The notes: generated from the sequence alone by a model not told the origin. A stretch of DNA of 15,713 nt from Oxalobacteraceae bacterium UBA5157 (GCA_002415335.1 DHXL01000118.1:15134-30846), one strand, 5' to 3'. Shown: positions 1 to 8,554, numbered from the stretch's first letter. Made by a program: numbers and translations.

Positions 1-47
1 CCTTCGGGTTATGAGCCCGACGAGCTGCCAGACTGCTCCACCCCGCG
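1..47 (-). tRNA. initiator tRNA-Met (CAT), partial
   Basis: Read on the minus strand, this is the 5' part of an initiator tRNA: CGCGGGG acceptor strand, a D-arm containing GAGCAG...GCAGCTC, and an anticodon arm TCGGG-CTCATAA-CCCGA with anticodon CAT. The three consecutive G:C pairs at the base of the anticodon loop and the C at position 1 are hallmarks of the initiator species that starts translation. The 5' end is at base 47. The variable loop, T-arm and 3' acceptor strand lie beyond the left edge. A promoter sits directly upstream at 61-89. Confidence 0.93.
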
Positions 48-60
48 TCTGAAGAGATGA

Positions 61-89
61 ACTATACATGGTATCGCGCTGTAATGCAA
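61..89 (-). promoter_or_regulatory. Promoter of initiator tRNA gene
   Basis: On the minus strand, TTGCAT (bases 89-84) is followed by exactly 17 nt and then TATAGT (66-61), a good sigma-70 pair. Transcription would start near base 54, about 7 nt before the mature tRNA 5' end, as expected for a short tRNA leader. Confidence 0.7.
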
Positions 90-153
90 ATCTAATCGCG
101 CCGCCGGCACTCGGTGATACACTTCTCATGACTCCTTTATCATCAATGATTTC

Positions 154-182
154 GGTGCGGCAGGGCCATCGCGGCCCGCACC
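154..182. repeat. Interrupted inverted repeat before NUDIX gene
   Basis: GGTGC (154-158) pairs with GCACC (178-182), and GGGCC (163-167) pairs with GGCCC (173-177) around a 5-nt loop, leaving a 4-nt bulge. It ends 14 nt before the extended -10 box of the NUDIX gene. There is no T-run, so it is not a clear terminator; it may be an operator-like or chance structure. Confidence 0.4.
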
Positions 183-193
183 TTAATGACATC

Positions 194-202
194 TGCTATC
201 TT
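194..202 (+). promoter_or_regulatory. Extended -10 box immediately before NUDIX ATG
   Basis: TGC followed by TATCTT (197-202) forms an extended -10 (TGn + 4/6 hexamer). Only 8 nt separate it from the ATG at 211, so a transcript would begin at or within 1-2 nt of the start codon. No Shine-Dalgarno sequence precedes that ATG. No -35 is evident. Confidence 0.4.
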
Positions 203-210
203 CTTGCTCT

Positions 211-783
211 ATGAAATTTTGTTCCGAATGCGCCAATCCCGTTTCGCTGCTCGTGCCACCGGACGATAATCGACCGCGCTATGTTTGCAGCAAGTGCGGC
301 TTGATTCATTATCAAAATCCCAAAATGGTGGTCGGCTCCATTCCCGTATGGGAGCAAAACGGCGCAGCACGGGTACTGCTTTGCAAACGCGCAATCAACC
401 CGCGTCATGGCTATTGGACCTTGCCGGCCGGCTTCATGGAAAACAATGAAACCACCACCGACGCAGCGGCGCGGGAAACGCTGGAAGAGGCTGGCGCTCA
501 TATCGAGTTGCATGAGCTGTTTTCGCTCCTCAACGTGCCGCACGTGCACCAGGTGCACATGTTTTATCGGGCGACTTTGCTCGACCTCAACTATGCAGCC
601 GGTATCGAAAGCCTGGACGTTAAGCTATTTGGCGAAGACGAGATTCCCTGGGATGAGATCGCATTTCCGACGGTAGCCCACACCCTGCAATTCTTTTTTT
701 CCGACTTTCGGAAAATGAAAGCGGGCGGCACGTTCAGCTTCCATTCGCATGACATTGTCAAACCGATGTGGCGTCCAGACTGA
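211..783 (+). CDS. NUDIX hydrolase with N-terminal zinc ribbon
   Basis: The 190-residue protein has a short zinc ribbon at the N-terminus (C4-x2-C7 and C26-x2-C29) followed by a NUDIX domain. The NUDIX box fits GX5EX7REUXEEXGU, running from G74 through E80, R88-E89 and E92-E93 to G95, so the metal-binding glutamates are intact. Such proteins hydrolyse nucleoside diphosphates linked to another moiety (ADP-ribose, NADH or FAD types). The substrate cannot be read from the sequence. The ATG at 211 is used because the cysteine pair begins at residue 4. It lacks a Shine-Dalgarno and sits 8 nt after a possible extended -10. The stop is 12 nt upstream of aat, suggesting co-transcription. Confidence 0.9.
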   Translation: MKFCSECANPVSLLVPPDDNRPRYVCSKCGLIHYQNPKMVVGSIPVWEQNGAARVLLCKRAINPRHGYWTLPAGFMENNETTTDAAARETLEEAGAHIELHELFSLLNVPHVHQVHMFYRATLLDLNYAAGIESLDVKLFGEDEIPWDEIAFPTVAHTLQFFFSDFRKMKAGGTFSFHSHDIVKPMWRPD

Positions 784-795
784 AGAGGCATCGCG

Positions 796-1518
796 ATGAT
801 CCCATGGCTTGACGTGTCGACGCCTTTTCCCGACGTCTCGCGGGCGTTGCGCGATGCCGAAGGCGCACCCGGCTTGCTTGCGGCCGGCGCAGACCTGTCT
901 CCGGAACGGTTGTTGGATGCGTACCGCCACGGAATTTTCCCGTGGTTTTCCGAAGGCCAACCAATTTTGTGGTGGAGCACCGATCCACGCATGGTGTTAT
1001 TTACCAAACATTTTGTGATTTCGTCCAGCTTGAAAAAAGCATTGAAGAAAGTACATAAGAGCATGCACTCGGATGGCCGCTGGCGACTGCGTTTCGATAG
1101 CGCATTTGAGGCGGTAATGATCGCGTGTGCGGCGCCCCGCTCGGACGGTGCCGGTACCTGGATTTCAGACGATATCGTCGCAGGCTACAGCGCGCTGCAT
1201 CGGCGCGGGTACGCCCATTCTTCCGAACTCTGGTTCGACGGGCAACTGGTCGGCGGCGCCTACGGGGTCAGTATCGGCCACATGTTCTACGGTGAATCGA
1301 TGTTTGCGCGCGTTACCGATGCTTCCAAGATTGCATTGGCCTATCTGGTCCATTTCCTGCAAAGAAACGGCGTGGAAATGATAGATTGCCAGCAAGAGAC
1401 CGCACACTTGGCTTCACTCGGCGCCGCGCCCATCGTCAGGACGGAATTCATTCACCGTCTGCAGGCCGCGATCGAACAGCCGCAGATAAAACATTGGCAG
1501 CCTCCTGAATTATTTTAG
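796..1518 (+). CDS. aat: Leucyl/phenylalanyl-tRNA--protein transferase
   Basis: This cytoplasmic enzyme transfers Leu or Phe from aminoacyl-tRNA to proteins with N-terminal Arg or Lys, creating primary N-degrons for ClpS-ClpAP. The 240-residue sequence carries the family blocks in order: GIFPWF (46-51), WWSTDPR (59-65), GTWI, GGAYGVS..GHMFYGESMF, and DCQ, whose Asp197 and Gln199 match the catalytic-site pair of E. coli Aat. Length is normal for the family. An AGAGG Shine-Dalgarno (785-789) lies 6 nt before the ATG. The gene follows the NUDIX gene by 12 nt and precedes bpt, the second N-end transferase, by 78 nt. Confidence 0.96.
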   Translation: MIPWLDVSTPFPDVSRALRDAEGAPGLLAAGADLSPERLLDAYRHGIFPWFSEGQPILWWSTDPRMVLFTKHFVISSSLKKALKKVHKSMHSDGRWRLRFDSAFEAVMIACAAPRSDGAGTWISDDIVAGYSALHRRGYAHSSELWFDGQLVGGAYGVSIGHMFYGESMFARVTDASKIALAYLVHFLQRNGVEMIDCQQETAHLASLGAAPIVRTEFIHRLQAAIEQPQIKHWQPPELF

Positions 1519-1596
1519 TTGCGCCAAAAAGGATACATGCGCGACGCCCATACGGTGTAAATTATAGTCGCTCACCTTGTTGCAGACGGGACGTAT

Positions 1597-2319
1597 ATGA
1601 CCCACCTTAAGGACCTGCCGTTTTCGGCCTTGCAGTTCTATGCAACCGCCCCCTACCCCTGCAGTTACCTGGAAGGGCGGCAGGCGCGGTCGCAGGTCGC
1701 CACACCCTCGCATCTGATCAATGCGGACGTCTATTCCGAATTGGTCAAGAATGGCTTCCGACGCAGCGGAATTTTCACGTACCGGCCACACTGCGACGGC
1801 TGCCACGCATGCACGCCTGTACGCGTCAAGGCATCTGAATTTGTTCCCAACCGTAGCCAGCGACGCGCGTGGATCAAGCATCGGAACTTGACCGCCTTCG
1901 TCACTTCGCTGACGTATGTGCCCGAACATTACGATCTATATCTTCGCTATCAATCGGCGCGCCATGCCGGCGGCGGCATGGATCAGGATAGCCGTGACCA
2001 GTACGCGCAATTTCTCCTCCAAAGCAAGGTAAATACCCGACTCGTGGAGTTCCGCGAAACCAATTCCACGCTACGGATGGTGAGCATCATCGACGTCCTC
2101 GATGACGGACTATCATCGGTCTACACGTTCTACGATCCCGATATACCGGGTGCATCGTACGGCACCTACAACGTGCTGTGGCAAATCGAGCAGGCACGGT
2201 CGCTCGACATGGACTTCGTCTATCTCGGCTACTGGATCAAAGAAAGCGCGAAGATGATGTACAAGGTTAATTTCAAGCCGCTGGAGGCGCTCAGGCAAGG
2301 CAAGTGGGCAACGCTGTGA
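1597..2319 (+). CDS. bpt: Aspartate/glutamate leucyltransferase (Bpt/Ate family)
   Basis: Bpt transfers Leu from Leu-tRNA to proteins with N-terminal Asp or Glu, feeding them to ClpS-ClpAP. It belongs to the eukaryotic ATE1 superfamily, and E. coli lacks it. The 240-residue protein has the N-terminal ATE domain with YPCSYLEGR (C22), the SGIFTYRPHC..C..CTPVRV block (C66, C69, C72) and the C-terminal GTYNVLWQIE and YLGYWIKES blocks. The four cysteines form a plausible metal or Fe-S site. A -10-like TATAGT lies at 1563-1568 but without a convincing -35, so the gene may be read from the aat transcript, its own promoter, or both. Leu rather than Arg transfer is inferred from bacterial family members. 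Confidence 0.93.
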   Translation: MTHLKDLPFSALQFYATAPYPCSYLEGRQARSQVATPSHLINADVYSELVKNGFRRSGIFTYRPHCDGCHACTPVRVKASEFVPNRSQRRAWIKHRNLTAFVTSLTYVPEHYDLYLRYQSARHAGGGMDQDSRDQYAQFLLQSKVNTRLVEFRETNSTLRMVSIIDVLDDGLSSVYTFYDPDIPGASYGTYNVLWQIEQARSLDMDFVYLGYWIKESAKMMYKVNFKPLEALRQGKWATL

Positions 2320-2332
2320 CGCGCTCTCGCGG

Positions 2333-2338
2333 TAGAAT
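2333..2338 (+). promoter_or_regulatory. Possible pyrD -10 box
   Basis: TAGAAT (5/6 to TATAAT) lies just after the bpt stop in the GGTAGAATCG context common in betaproteobacterial promoters. It would start a transcript near 2345, giving pyrD a leader of about 75 nt. No clear -35 is visible. Confidence 0.35.
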
Positions 2339-2371
2339 CGCGAATTAGCTTGGCCGCACAGGACACCACGC

Positions 2372-2408
2372 GCACGGAGCGGTCCTGGTGGCATACCTGT
2401 CTCCGTGC
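2372..2408 (+). promoter_or_regulatory. Perfect 8-bp inverted repeat in pyrD leader
   Basis: GCACGGAG (2372-2379) is exactly complementary to CTCCGTGC (2401-2408), with a 21-nt loop. The 3' arm covers the alternative GTG codon at 2405 and ends 14 nt before the pyrD ATG at 2423. A competing shorter pairing exists, AGGAC (2360-2364) with GTCCT (2382-2386), and its intervening sequence includes the 5' arm of the first stem. The position suggests control of translation initiation, but this is inference. Confidence 0.45.
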
Positions 2409-2422
2409 TTACCATTCATCCC

Positions 2423-3466
2423 ATGTCCGACAAATTGCTCTATGCCCTCGCCCGTCCCTTGCTCTTTTCGCTTGACCCCGAAGCCGCCCACAATCTGACT
2501 CTGCCGCTATTGAAACGCGCCGCGGCGCTCGGTCTTGCCAAGGCAATTGCGCGTCCAGAAGCCGATCCCCGCACGGTGATGGGAATCACGTTCCCGAATC
2601 CGGTCGGCCTGGCCGCCGGGCTGGATAAAGACGGCACTTACATCGACGGTTTGGCGGCGCTTGGTTTCGGCTTCATTGAAGTCGGCACCGTTACGCCGCG
2701 CGCACAGCCGGGCAACCCGCAGCCGCGCATGTTTCGGCTGCCGCGCGCCCAAGCGATCATCAATCGCATGGGCTTCAATAACGGCGGGGTCGACGCTTTT
2801 GTCGCCAATGTGCAGGCGTCAAAATTCTATCAAGATAAGGAGAGCGTGCTTGGCCTGAACATCGGCAAGAACGCCGACACACCGATCGAGCGCGCTGCGG
2901 ATGATTACCTGTTATGCCTGGAAAAGGTGTACCCGTATGCCAGCTATGTGGCGGTCAACATCTCTTCGCCGAACACCAAGAATCTGCGCCAGCTGCAGGA
3001 TGCGTCCGAGCTCGGCGCACTGCTCTCGCGCCTAAAGGATGCACAGCAGCGCCTGGCGGATCGGCACGCGCGCTATGTTCCGATCGCTCTCAAGATCGCG
3101 CCTGATATTGGAAGTGAACAAATCAAGAATATCGCCGACGCGCTGCTACGCTACAAGTTGGATGGGGTGATCGCGACGAATACCACGATTACGCGTGACG
3201 CGGTGCAGCGCTTGCCGCACGCCGCGGAAGCTGGCGGACTCTCGGGTGCGCCGGTGTTCGAACTGTCCAACGTCGTAATTCGCGCACTGAAGAAAGAGCT
3301 CGGCAATGCTCTGCCGATCATCGGGGTCGGTGGCATTCTATCGGGCCACGACGCGCAGGTGAAGATCGAGGCAGGCGCCGCGCTGGTGCAGCTGTATACC
3401 GGGCTGATTTATCGCGGACCGGCGCTCGTCAAGGAATGCGCCGCCGCGTTACACAAGTCGCGCTGA
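2423..3466 (+). CDS. pyrD: Dihydroorotate dehydrogenase (quinone), class 2
   Basis: PyrD oxidises dihydroorotate to orotate in pyrimidine synthesis, using FMN and passing electrons to membrane quinones. The 347-residue product has the class 2 N-terminal helical segment (ARPLLFSLDPEAAH) that attaches to the membrane, then FIEVGTVTPRAQPGNPQPR, NRMGFNN, LNIGKN, NISSPNT with the class 2 catalytic serine at Ser182, KIAPD, GVIATNTT and GVGGI for FMN phosphate binding. An in-frame GTG at 2405 would add six residues. The ATG at 2423 is preferred because homologous N-termini align there, but neither start has a Shine-Dalgarno. A hairpin precedes the start, and clpA is convergent downstream. Confidence 0.95.
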   Translation: MSDKLLYALARPLLFSLDPEAAHNLTLPLLKRAAALGLAKAIARPEADPRTVMGITFPNPVGLAAGLDKDGTYIDGLAALGFGFIEVGTVTPRAQPGNPQPRMFRLPRAQAIINRMGFNNGGVDAFVANVQASKFYQDKESVLGLNIGKNADTPIERAADDYLLCLEKVYPYASYVAVNISSPNTKNLRQLQDASELGALLSRLKDAQQRLADRHARYVPIALKIAPDIGSEQIKNIADALLRYKLDGVIATNTTITRDAVQRLPHAAEAGGLSGAPVFELSNVVIRALKKELGNALPIIGVGGILSGHDAQVKIEAGAALVQLYTGLIYRGPALVKECAAALHKSR

Positions 3467-3579
3467 AGTGCGATTTGCGTACCTCGCAGACGACGGCGGT
3501 ATCCGAACTCGCCACACTATCGTGAAAGCAATTGCACGCGATTCATGCCGGAATCACGCATCGTGGACAGCAAGGGAAT

Positions 3580-3614
3580 AAAAAAACCCGAACCGTTTTC
3601 ATGGGTTCGGGTTT
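3580..3614 (-). terminator. Intrinsic terminator of clpS-clpA
   Basis: An 11-bp stem (AAACCCGAACC at 3584-3594 against GGTTCGGGTTT at 3604-3614) closes a 9-nt loop. Read leftwards, it ends in a run of at least six T, placing it 17 bp beyond the clpA stop. The plus strand ends in only three T, so any effect on convergent pyrD transcripts would be weaker. Confidence 0.85.
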
Positions 3615-3630
3615 CTCGCTGTTGCCCGGA

Positions 3631-5927
<2,297 letters not shown>

Positions 5928-5931
<4 letters not shown>

Positions 5932-6236
5932 ACTTCCTCCATCACGCATTGCAGGGGATGCCCTGCCTTCCTTGCGTGGGTTAAAACGAGTTCAACTTTA
6001 GTGGACGCAATATCTTTCGGATACACCCCGCACATGCCTTTTCCTTCGCGATGAACCATGAGCATGATCTGCATCGCGGTTTCGCGGTCCTTATTAAAAT
6101 ATTCCTGGATGATTGCGACGACGAATTCCATCGGCGTGTAATCATCGTTCAGCAATATCACTTGGTACATCGGCGGCGGCTTGAGCTTCTGCTCTTGCCG
6201 TACGAGGACAGTACCGTTCTCATGCTTGGTTGCCAT
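5928..6236 (-). CDS. clpS: ClpS, N-degron adaptor of ClpAP
   Basis: ClpS binds N-terminal Leu, Phe, Tyr or Trp and hands the substrate to the ClpA N-domain. The 102-residue protein has a flexible N-terminal tail and then the conserved pocket: N30-D31-D32, T34-P35-M36-E37-F38 with the gate methionine M36, and H62 in MLMVHREGKG, matching E. coli ligand-binding residues Asn34, Asp35, Met40 and His66. The TGA stop overlaps the clpA ATG (ATGA). There is no Shine-Dalgarno. A TAGAAT box ends 6 nt before the ATG, and a second -10-like box lies at 6303-6308, so both a leaderless and a leadered transcript are possible. cspD is divergent upstream, as in many Proteobacteria. Confidence 0.96.
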
Positions 6237-6242
6237 GCGTCT

Positions 6243-6248
6243 ATTCTA
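6243..6248 (-). promoter_or_regulatory. Proximal clpS -10 box (possible leaderless start)
   Basis: On the minus strand, TAGAAT (bases 6248-6243) ends 6 nt before the clpS ATG, which would place +1 on or next to the start codon. A weak TTGCGC lies 16 nt further upstream. It overlaps the leader that a more distal start would produce. Confidence 0.4.
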
Positions 6249-6272
6249 ATGCGTTCAGCAAGGTGCGCAATG

Positions 6273-6308
6273 CGCAAAGGTGAGACGGAATACTCGCTCA
6301 CATTTATA
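6273..6308 (-). promoter_or_regulatory. Distal clpS -10 box plus leader motif shared with rpsT
   Basis: On the minus strand, TATAAA (6308-6303) is a possible distal -10 that would start transcription near 6296. Just after it, bases 6291-6273 (ATTCCGTCTCACCTTTGCG) match a segment at the same relative place in the rpsT leader at 16 of 19 positions. The function of the shared segment is unknown. Confidence 0.35.
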
Positions 6309-6465
6309 TTACGCGTTTTCTTTAGCCCGCGCTTTCGGGTTGAGGTCTATATGACGATCAAATTACGCAAATCAAGGAATGTTCCTTCGAACTGATCCAA
6401 ATAATGCGAACAAGTCACCGAAATCGCCTTGACTTTTAAAATTTTTGAAGGAACAATGACAACTA

Positions 6466-6495
6466 TTGACAAGTGTGGCTGTTACTCACTTTATC
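6466..6495 (+). promoter_or_regulatory. Candidate cspD promoter
   Basis: A perfect -35 TTGACA (6466-6471) is followed 18 nt later by a poor TTTATC (6490-6495). The start would be near 6502, giving an untranslated leader of roughly 90 nt. An alternative upstream pair is TTGACT (6429-6434) with AACAAT (6452-6457), 17 nt apart. Confidence 0.4.
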
Positions 6496-6590
6496 AATAT
6501 GAATGGGCAAGTTTTAGGAGGGGGCAGCGTTACGCGAGGCTTCTTGCTTTTACGGCTCGTGTGATTAGTCAATATTAGAAAGACGCTTTT

Positions 6591-6794
6591 ATGGCAACAG
6601 GTACCGTCAAGTGGTTCAACGACTCTAAAGGCTTCGGCTTTATCACTCCGGATGACGGCGGTGAAGATTTGTTCGCGCACTTTTCCGCAATCCAGATGAA
6701 CGGCTTCAAGACCCTCAAAGAAGGTCAAAAAGTACAGTTCGAAGTCACGCAAGGCCCCAAAGGCAAGCAAGCTTCCAACATTCAAGCTCCCTAA
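6591..6794 (+). CDS. cspD: Cold-shock domain protein (CspD/CspA family)
   Basis: This 67-residue protein is one cold-shock domain, a five-stranded OB-fold that binds single-stranded RNA or DNA. It starts MATGTVKWFNDSKGFGFI, with RNP1 KGFGFI at 13-18 and RNP2-like DLFAHF at 26-31. The length fits CspA-type proteins. The symbol cspD follows the conserved divergent placement next to clpS; the sequence alone would also allow CspA. The ATG lacks a strong Shine-Dalgarno. A 10-bp direct repeat and an intrinsic terminator follow the stop. Codons are biased towards highly expressed forms (AAG/AAA, GGC, TTC), suggesting abundant expression. Confidence 0.93.
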   Translation: MATGTVKWFNDSKGFGFITPDDGGEDLFAHFSAIQMNGFKTLKEGQKVQFEVTQGPKGKQASNIQAP

Positions 6795-6799
6795 TTTCC

Positions 6800-6823
6800 A
6801 ATTAGTGCTCTGTAATTAGTGCT
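6800..6823 (+). repeat. 10-bp direct repeat after cspD
   Basis: AATTAGTGCT occurs at 6800-6809 and again at 6814-6823, a 14-bp period directly after the cspD stop and before its terminator. It could be a small duplication in the 3' UTR; no function is evident. Confidence 0.6.
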
Positions 6824-6828
6824 GCTTC

Positions 6829-6858
6829 AAAAGATCCCGCGCAAGCGGGGTTTTTTTT
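6829..6858 (+). terminator. Intrinsic terminator of cspD
   Basis: CCCGC (6836-6840) and GCGGG (6845-6849) pair around a GCAA tetraloop, followed by eight T (6851-6858). Upstream AAAA can extend the stem against the T-run. It lies about 40 bp after the cspD stop. Confidence 0.85.
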
Positions 6859-6999
6859 GATGGTCGATAGATGCGAACGCGCGTTCGGAGACAAAGTAGC
6901 AGGAAATGATCCCCATCGCACCAACGCGACCCGCCACAAGAGTGCTTTTCGATAAATTCGCTCGGAGCTGCAATCCGCCGAAACGGTGCGACGGTGCAT

Positions 7000-7029
7000 A
7001 AAAAAGCCGGATTGAATCCGGCTTTTTTT
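7000..7029. terminator. Bidirectional terminator between cspD and icd
   Basis: GCCGGAT (7006-7012) and ATCCGGC (7016-7022) form a perfect 7-bp stem with a 3-nt loop, flanked by six A on the left and seven T on the right. It can terminate icd leftwards (23 bp after its stop) and act as a second terminator for plus-strand transcripts. Confidence 0.88.
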
Positions 7030-7052
7030 ATGTCCAGCGTTATCGAACTGAA

Positions 7053-8306
7053 TTACATGTTTTCGATCATCACGTCGCCAAAACCCGAGCATGACATTTG
7101 CGTCGCGCCTTCCATCAGGCGTGCGAAGTCGTAGGTGACCTTCTTTGAGGTAATCGATTTTCCCATCGAGCTGATGATCAGATCCGCCGCTTCCAGCCAA
7201 CCCATGTGACGCAACATCATTTCGGCCGACAGGATCAGCGAACCCGGATTAACGTAATCCTTGCCTGCGTACTTCGGTGCGGTGCCATGGGTCGCCTCAA
7301 ACATCGCAATCGAGTCGGACAAGTTCGCGCCGGGAGCGATGCCGATGCCACCGACTTGCGCTGCCAGCGCATCGGAAATGTAGTCGCCGTTCAGGTTCAG
7401 GGTCGCGATCACGCTGTACTCGTTCGGGCGCAGCAGGATCTGTTGCAGGAACGCGTCGGCGATGCAATCCTTGACGACGATATCCTTGCCGCTCTTCGGA
7501 TTCTTGAACTTGCACCATGGGCCGCCATCGATCAGCTCGGCGCCGAATTCCTTTTGCGCCAGCCCGTAGGCCCAATCACGGAAGCCACCTTCGGTGTACT
7601 TCATGATGTTGCCCTTATGGACGATCGTCACGGATGGCTTGTCGTTGTCGATTGCATACTGGATCGCCTTGCGCATGAGGCGCTCGGTGCCTTCGCGCGA
7701 GACCGGCTTAATGCCGATGCCGGAAGTTTCCGGGAATCGGATTTTCGTGACGCCCATTTCCTTGATCAGGAACTGGATGAGCTTTTTCGCTGCATCGGAA
7801 CCTTCTTCCCATTCGATCCCTGCGTAGATGTCTTCCGAGTTTTCGCGGAAGATGACCATGTCGGTCTTTTCCGGTTCACGTACCGGCGATGGTACGCCTT
7901 TGAAATAGCGCACCGGACGCAGGCAGATGTATAGATCGAGTTGCTGACGCAATGCGACGTTGAGCGAACGAATGCCGCCGCCGACTGGCGTGGTCAATGG
8001 TCCCTTGATCGAGACTACATAGTCTTTCAAGGCCTGCAGCGTTTCTTCCGGCAGCCACACGTCCGGGCCGTACACTTTGGTCGATTTTTCGCCGGCATAG
8101 ATTTCCATCCAGCTGATCTTGCGCTTGCCGCCGTAGGCTTTGGCCACAGCCGCATCGACTACCTTGATCATGACCGGACTGATATCGACCCCGGTGCCGT
8201 CACCCTCGATGTACGGAAGAATCGGGTTGTCTGGCACATTCAAGGAAAAATCGGCGTTGACGGTAATTTTTTTACCGTCTGCTGGCACTTTAATATGTTG
8301 ATACAT
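7053..8306 (-). CDS. icd: NADP-dependent isocitrate dehydrogenase
   Basis: Icd converts isocitrate to 2-oxoglutarate and CO2 with reduction of NADP in the TCA cycle. The 417-residue sequence matches the homodimeric E. coli type along its length. It has YIEGDGTG near the N-terminus, GGGIRSLNVALRQ with Ser114 at the E. coli Ser113 position (substrate binding and AceK phosphorylation), MVIFRENSEDIYAGIEW, and GTAPKYAGKD. The Lys-Tyr in that last motif and the Tyr and Arg in TYDFARL are NADP-specificity determinants. The ATG has a GGAG Shine-Dalgarno 6 nt upstream. Two palindromes lie in the promoter region. rluE is divergent, as next to E. coli icd. Confidence 0.97.
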   Translation of the reverse strand: MYQHIKVPADGKKITVNADFSLNVPDNPILPYIEGDGTGVDISPVMIKVVDAAVAKAYGGKRKISWMEIYAGEKSTKVYGPDVWLPEETLQALKDYVVSIKGPLTTPVGGGIRSLNVALRQQLDLYICLRPVRYFKGVPSPVREPEKTDMVIFRENSEDIYAGIEWEEGSDAAKKLIQFLIKEMGVTKIRFPETSGIGIKPVSREGTERLMRKAIQYAIDNDKPSVTIVHKGNIMKYTEGGFRDWAYGLAQKEFGAELIDGGPWCKFKNPKSGKDIVVKDCIADAFLQQILLRPNEYSVIATLNLNGDYISDALAAQVGGIGIAPGANLSDSIAMFEATHGTAPKYAGKDYVNPGSLILSAEMMLRHMGWLEAADLIISSMGKSITSKKVTYDFARLMEGATQMSCSGFGDVMIENM

Positions 8307-8364
8307 CGTGGTCTCCGGAGTTAAGGCGGAAAAAGGGCGGGTTATGTGTCGAAATCAAAATATA

Positions 8365-8380
8365 TGTCTTATATAAGACA
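8365..8380. promoter_or_regulatory. 16-bp perfect palindrome upstream of icd
   Basis: TGTCTTATATAAGACA is a perfect inverted repeat without a spacer, about 60-75 bp before the icd ATG. The size and symmetry suit a dimeric repressor such as a GntR-family protein. From the -10 at 8397-8402 it would lie just downstream of +1, a position suited to repression. The regulator is not in the window. Confidence 0.6.
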
Positions 8381-8396
8381 GAAGACTGCATTTCGT

Positions 8397-8402
8397 ATTA
8401 TG
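8397..8402 (-). promoter_or_regulatory. Candidate icd -10 box
   Basis: On the minus strand, CATAAT (8402-8397) is a 5/6 match to the -10 consensus, with a start near 8390 and a leader of about 85 nt. No good -35 is seen 17 nt upstream. The second palindrome occupies the spacer, which could mean activator dependence or operator control. Confidence 0.45.
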
Positions 8403-8404
8403 CA

Positions 8405-8419
8405 CTAGTATTTTACTAG
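8405..8419. promoter_or_regulatory. Second palindrome upstream of icd
   Basis: CTAGTA-TTT-TACTAG is a perfect 6-bp inverted repeat with a 3-bp spacer. It lies immediately upstream of the candidate icd -10, about 25 bp from the 16-bp palindrome and with a different sequence, so it may be bound by a different factor. Confidence 0.5.
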
Positions 8420-8476
8420 ATGCCATAATTTTGCAACGTCTCAACGCCATTCCGGACAATAGGATGCGGGCCTGGA

Positions 8477-8505
8477 TTGGCGGTTGTCGCCGCAGGAAGT
8501 AAAAT
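8477..8505 (+). promoter_or_regulatory. Candidate rluE promoter
   Basis: TTGGCG (8477-8482) and TAAAAT (8500-8505) are separated by exactly 17 nt, giving a start near 8512 and a leader of about 43 nt to the ATG at 8555. Its position over the in-frame upstream TTG argues against translation beginning there. Confidence 0.55.
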
Positions 8506-8554
8506 CGGCGCCAAACGCGAGAATGATGATGCGCCCATCCAACCGACACACACC

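Larger units (their letters stand above)
6237..6590. other. Divergent clpS-cspD intergenic region (354 bp)
   Basis: No convincing protein gene is seen here. The region holds the clpS promoter elements on the left. A 14-bp palindrome AAGGAA-TG-TTCCTT lies at 6374-6387. Two plus-strand -35-like boxes follow, TTGACT (6429-6434) and TTGACA (6466-6471). The left and middle portions are clearly AT-richer than the flanking genes. A 21-codon ATG frame at 6499-6564 and a purine-rich AGGAGGGGG near 6516-6524 lie in the probable cspD leader. Long leaders are typical of cold-shock genes. Confidence 0.5.

Noticed and set aside
1563..1568. TATAGT as a firm bpt promoter
   Set aside because: The -10 match is good, but no -35 or extended -10 was found and the ATG is 28 nt away, so I kept it only as a remark in the bpt entry.
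2405..2422. GTG start of pyrD adding six residues
   Set aside because: The GTG sits inside the hairpin arm and lacks a Shine-Dalgarno. The ATG at 2423 matches the usual class 2 N-terminus better, though the GTG is not excluded.
5932..5949. Upstream ATG of clpA adding six residues
   Set aside because: The extra codons contain the GGAGG that serves the ATG at 5931, and homologues begin at the latter.
7206..7934. 242-codon plus-strand frame opposite icd
   Set aside because: It is antisense to icd, which is conserved over its full length. No domain is recognisable.
8477..8554. TTG-initiated N-terminal extension of RluE
   Set aside because: The extension has no homology that I recognise, lies over a good promoter pair (TTGGCG-17-TAAAAT), and the family sequence begins at the ATG at 8555.
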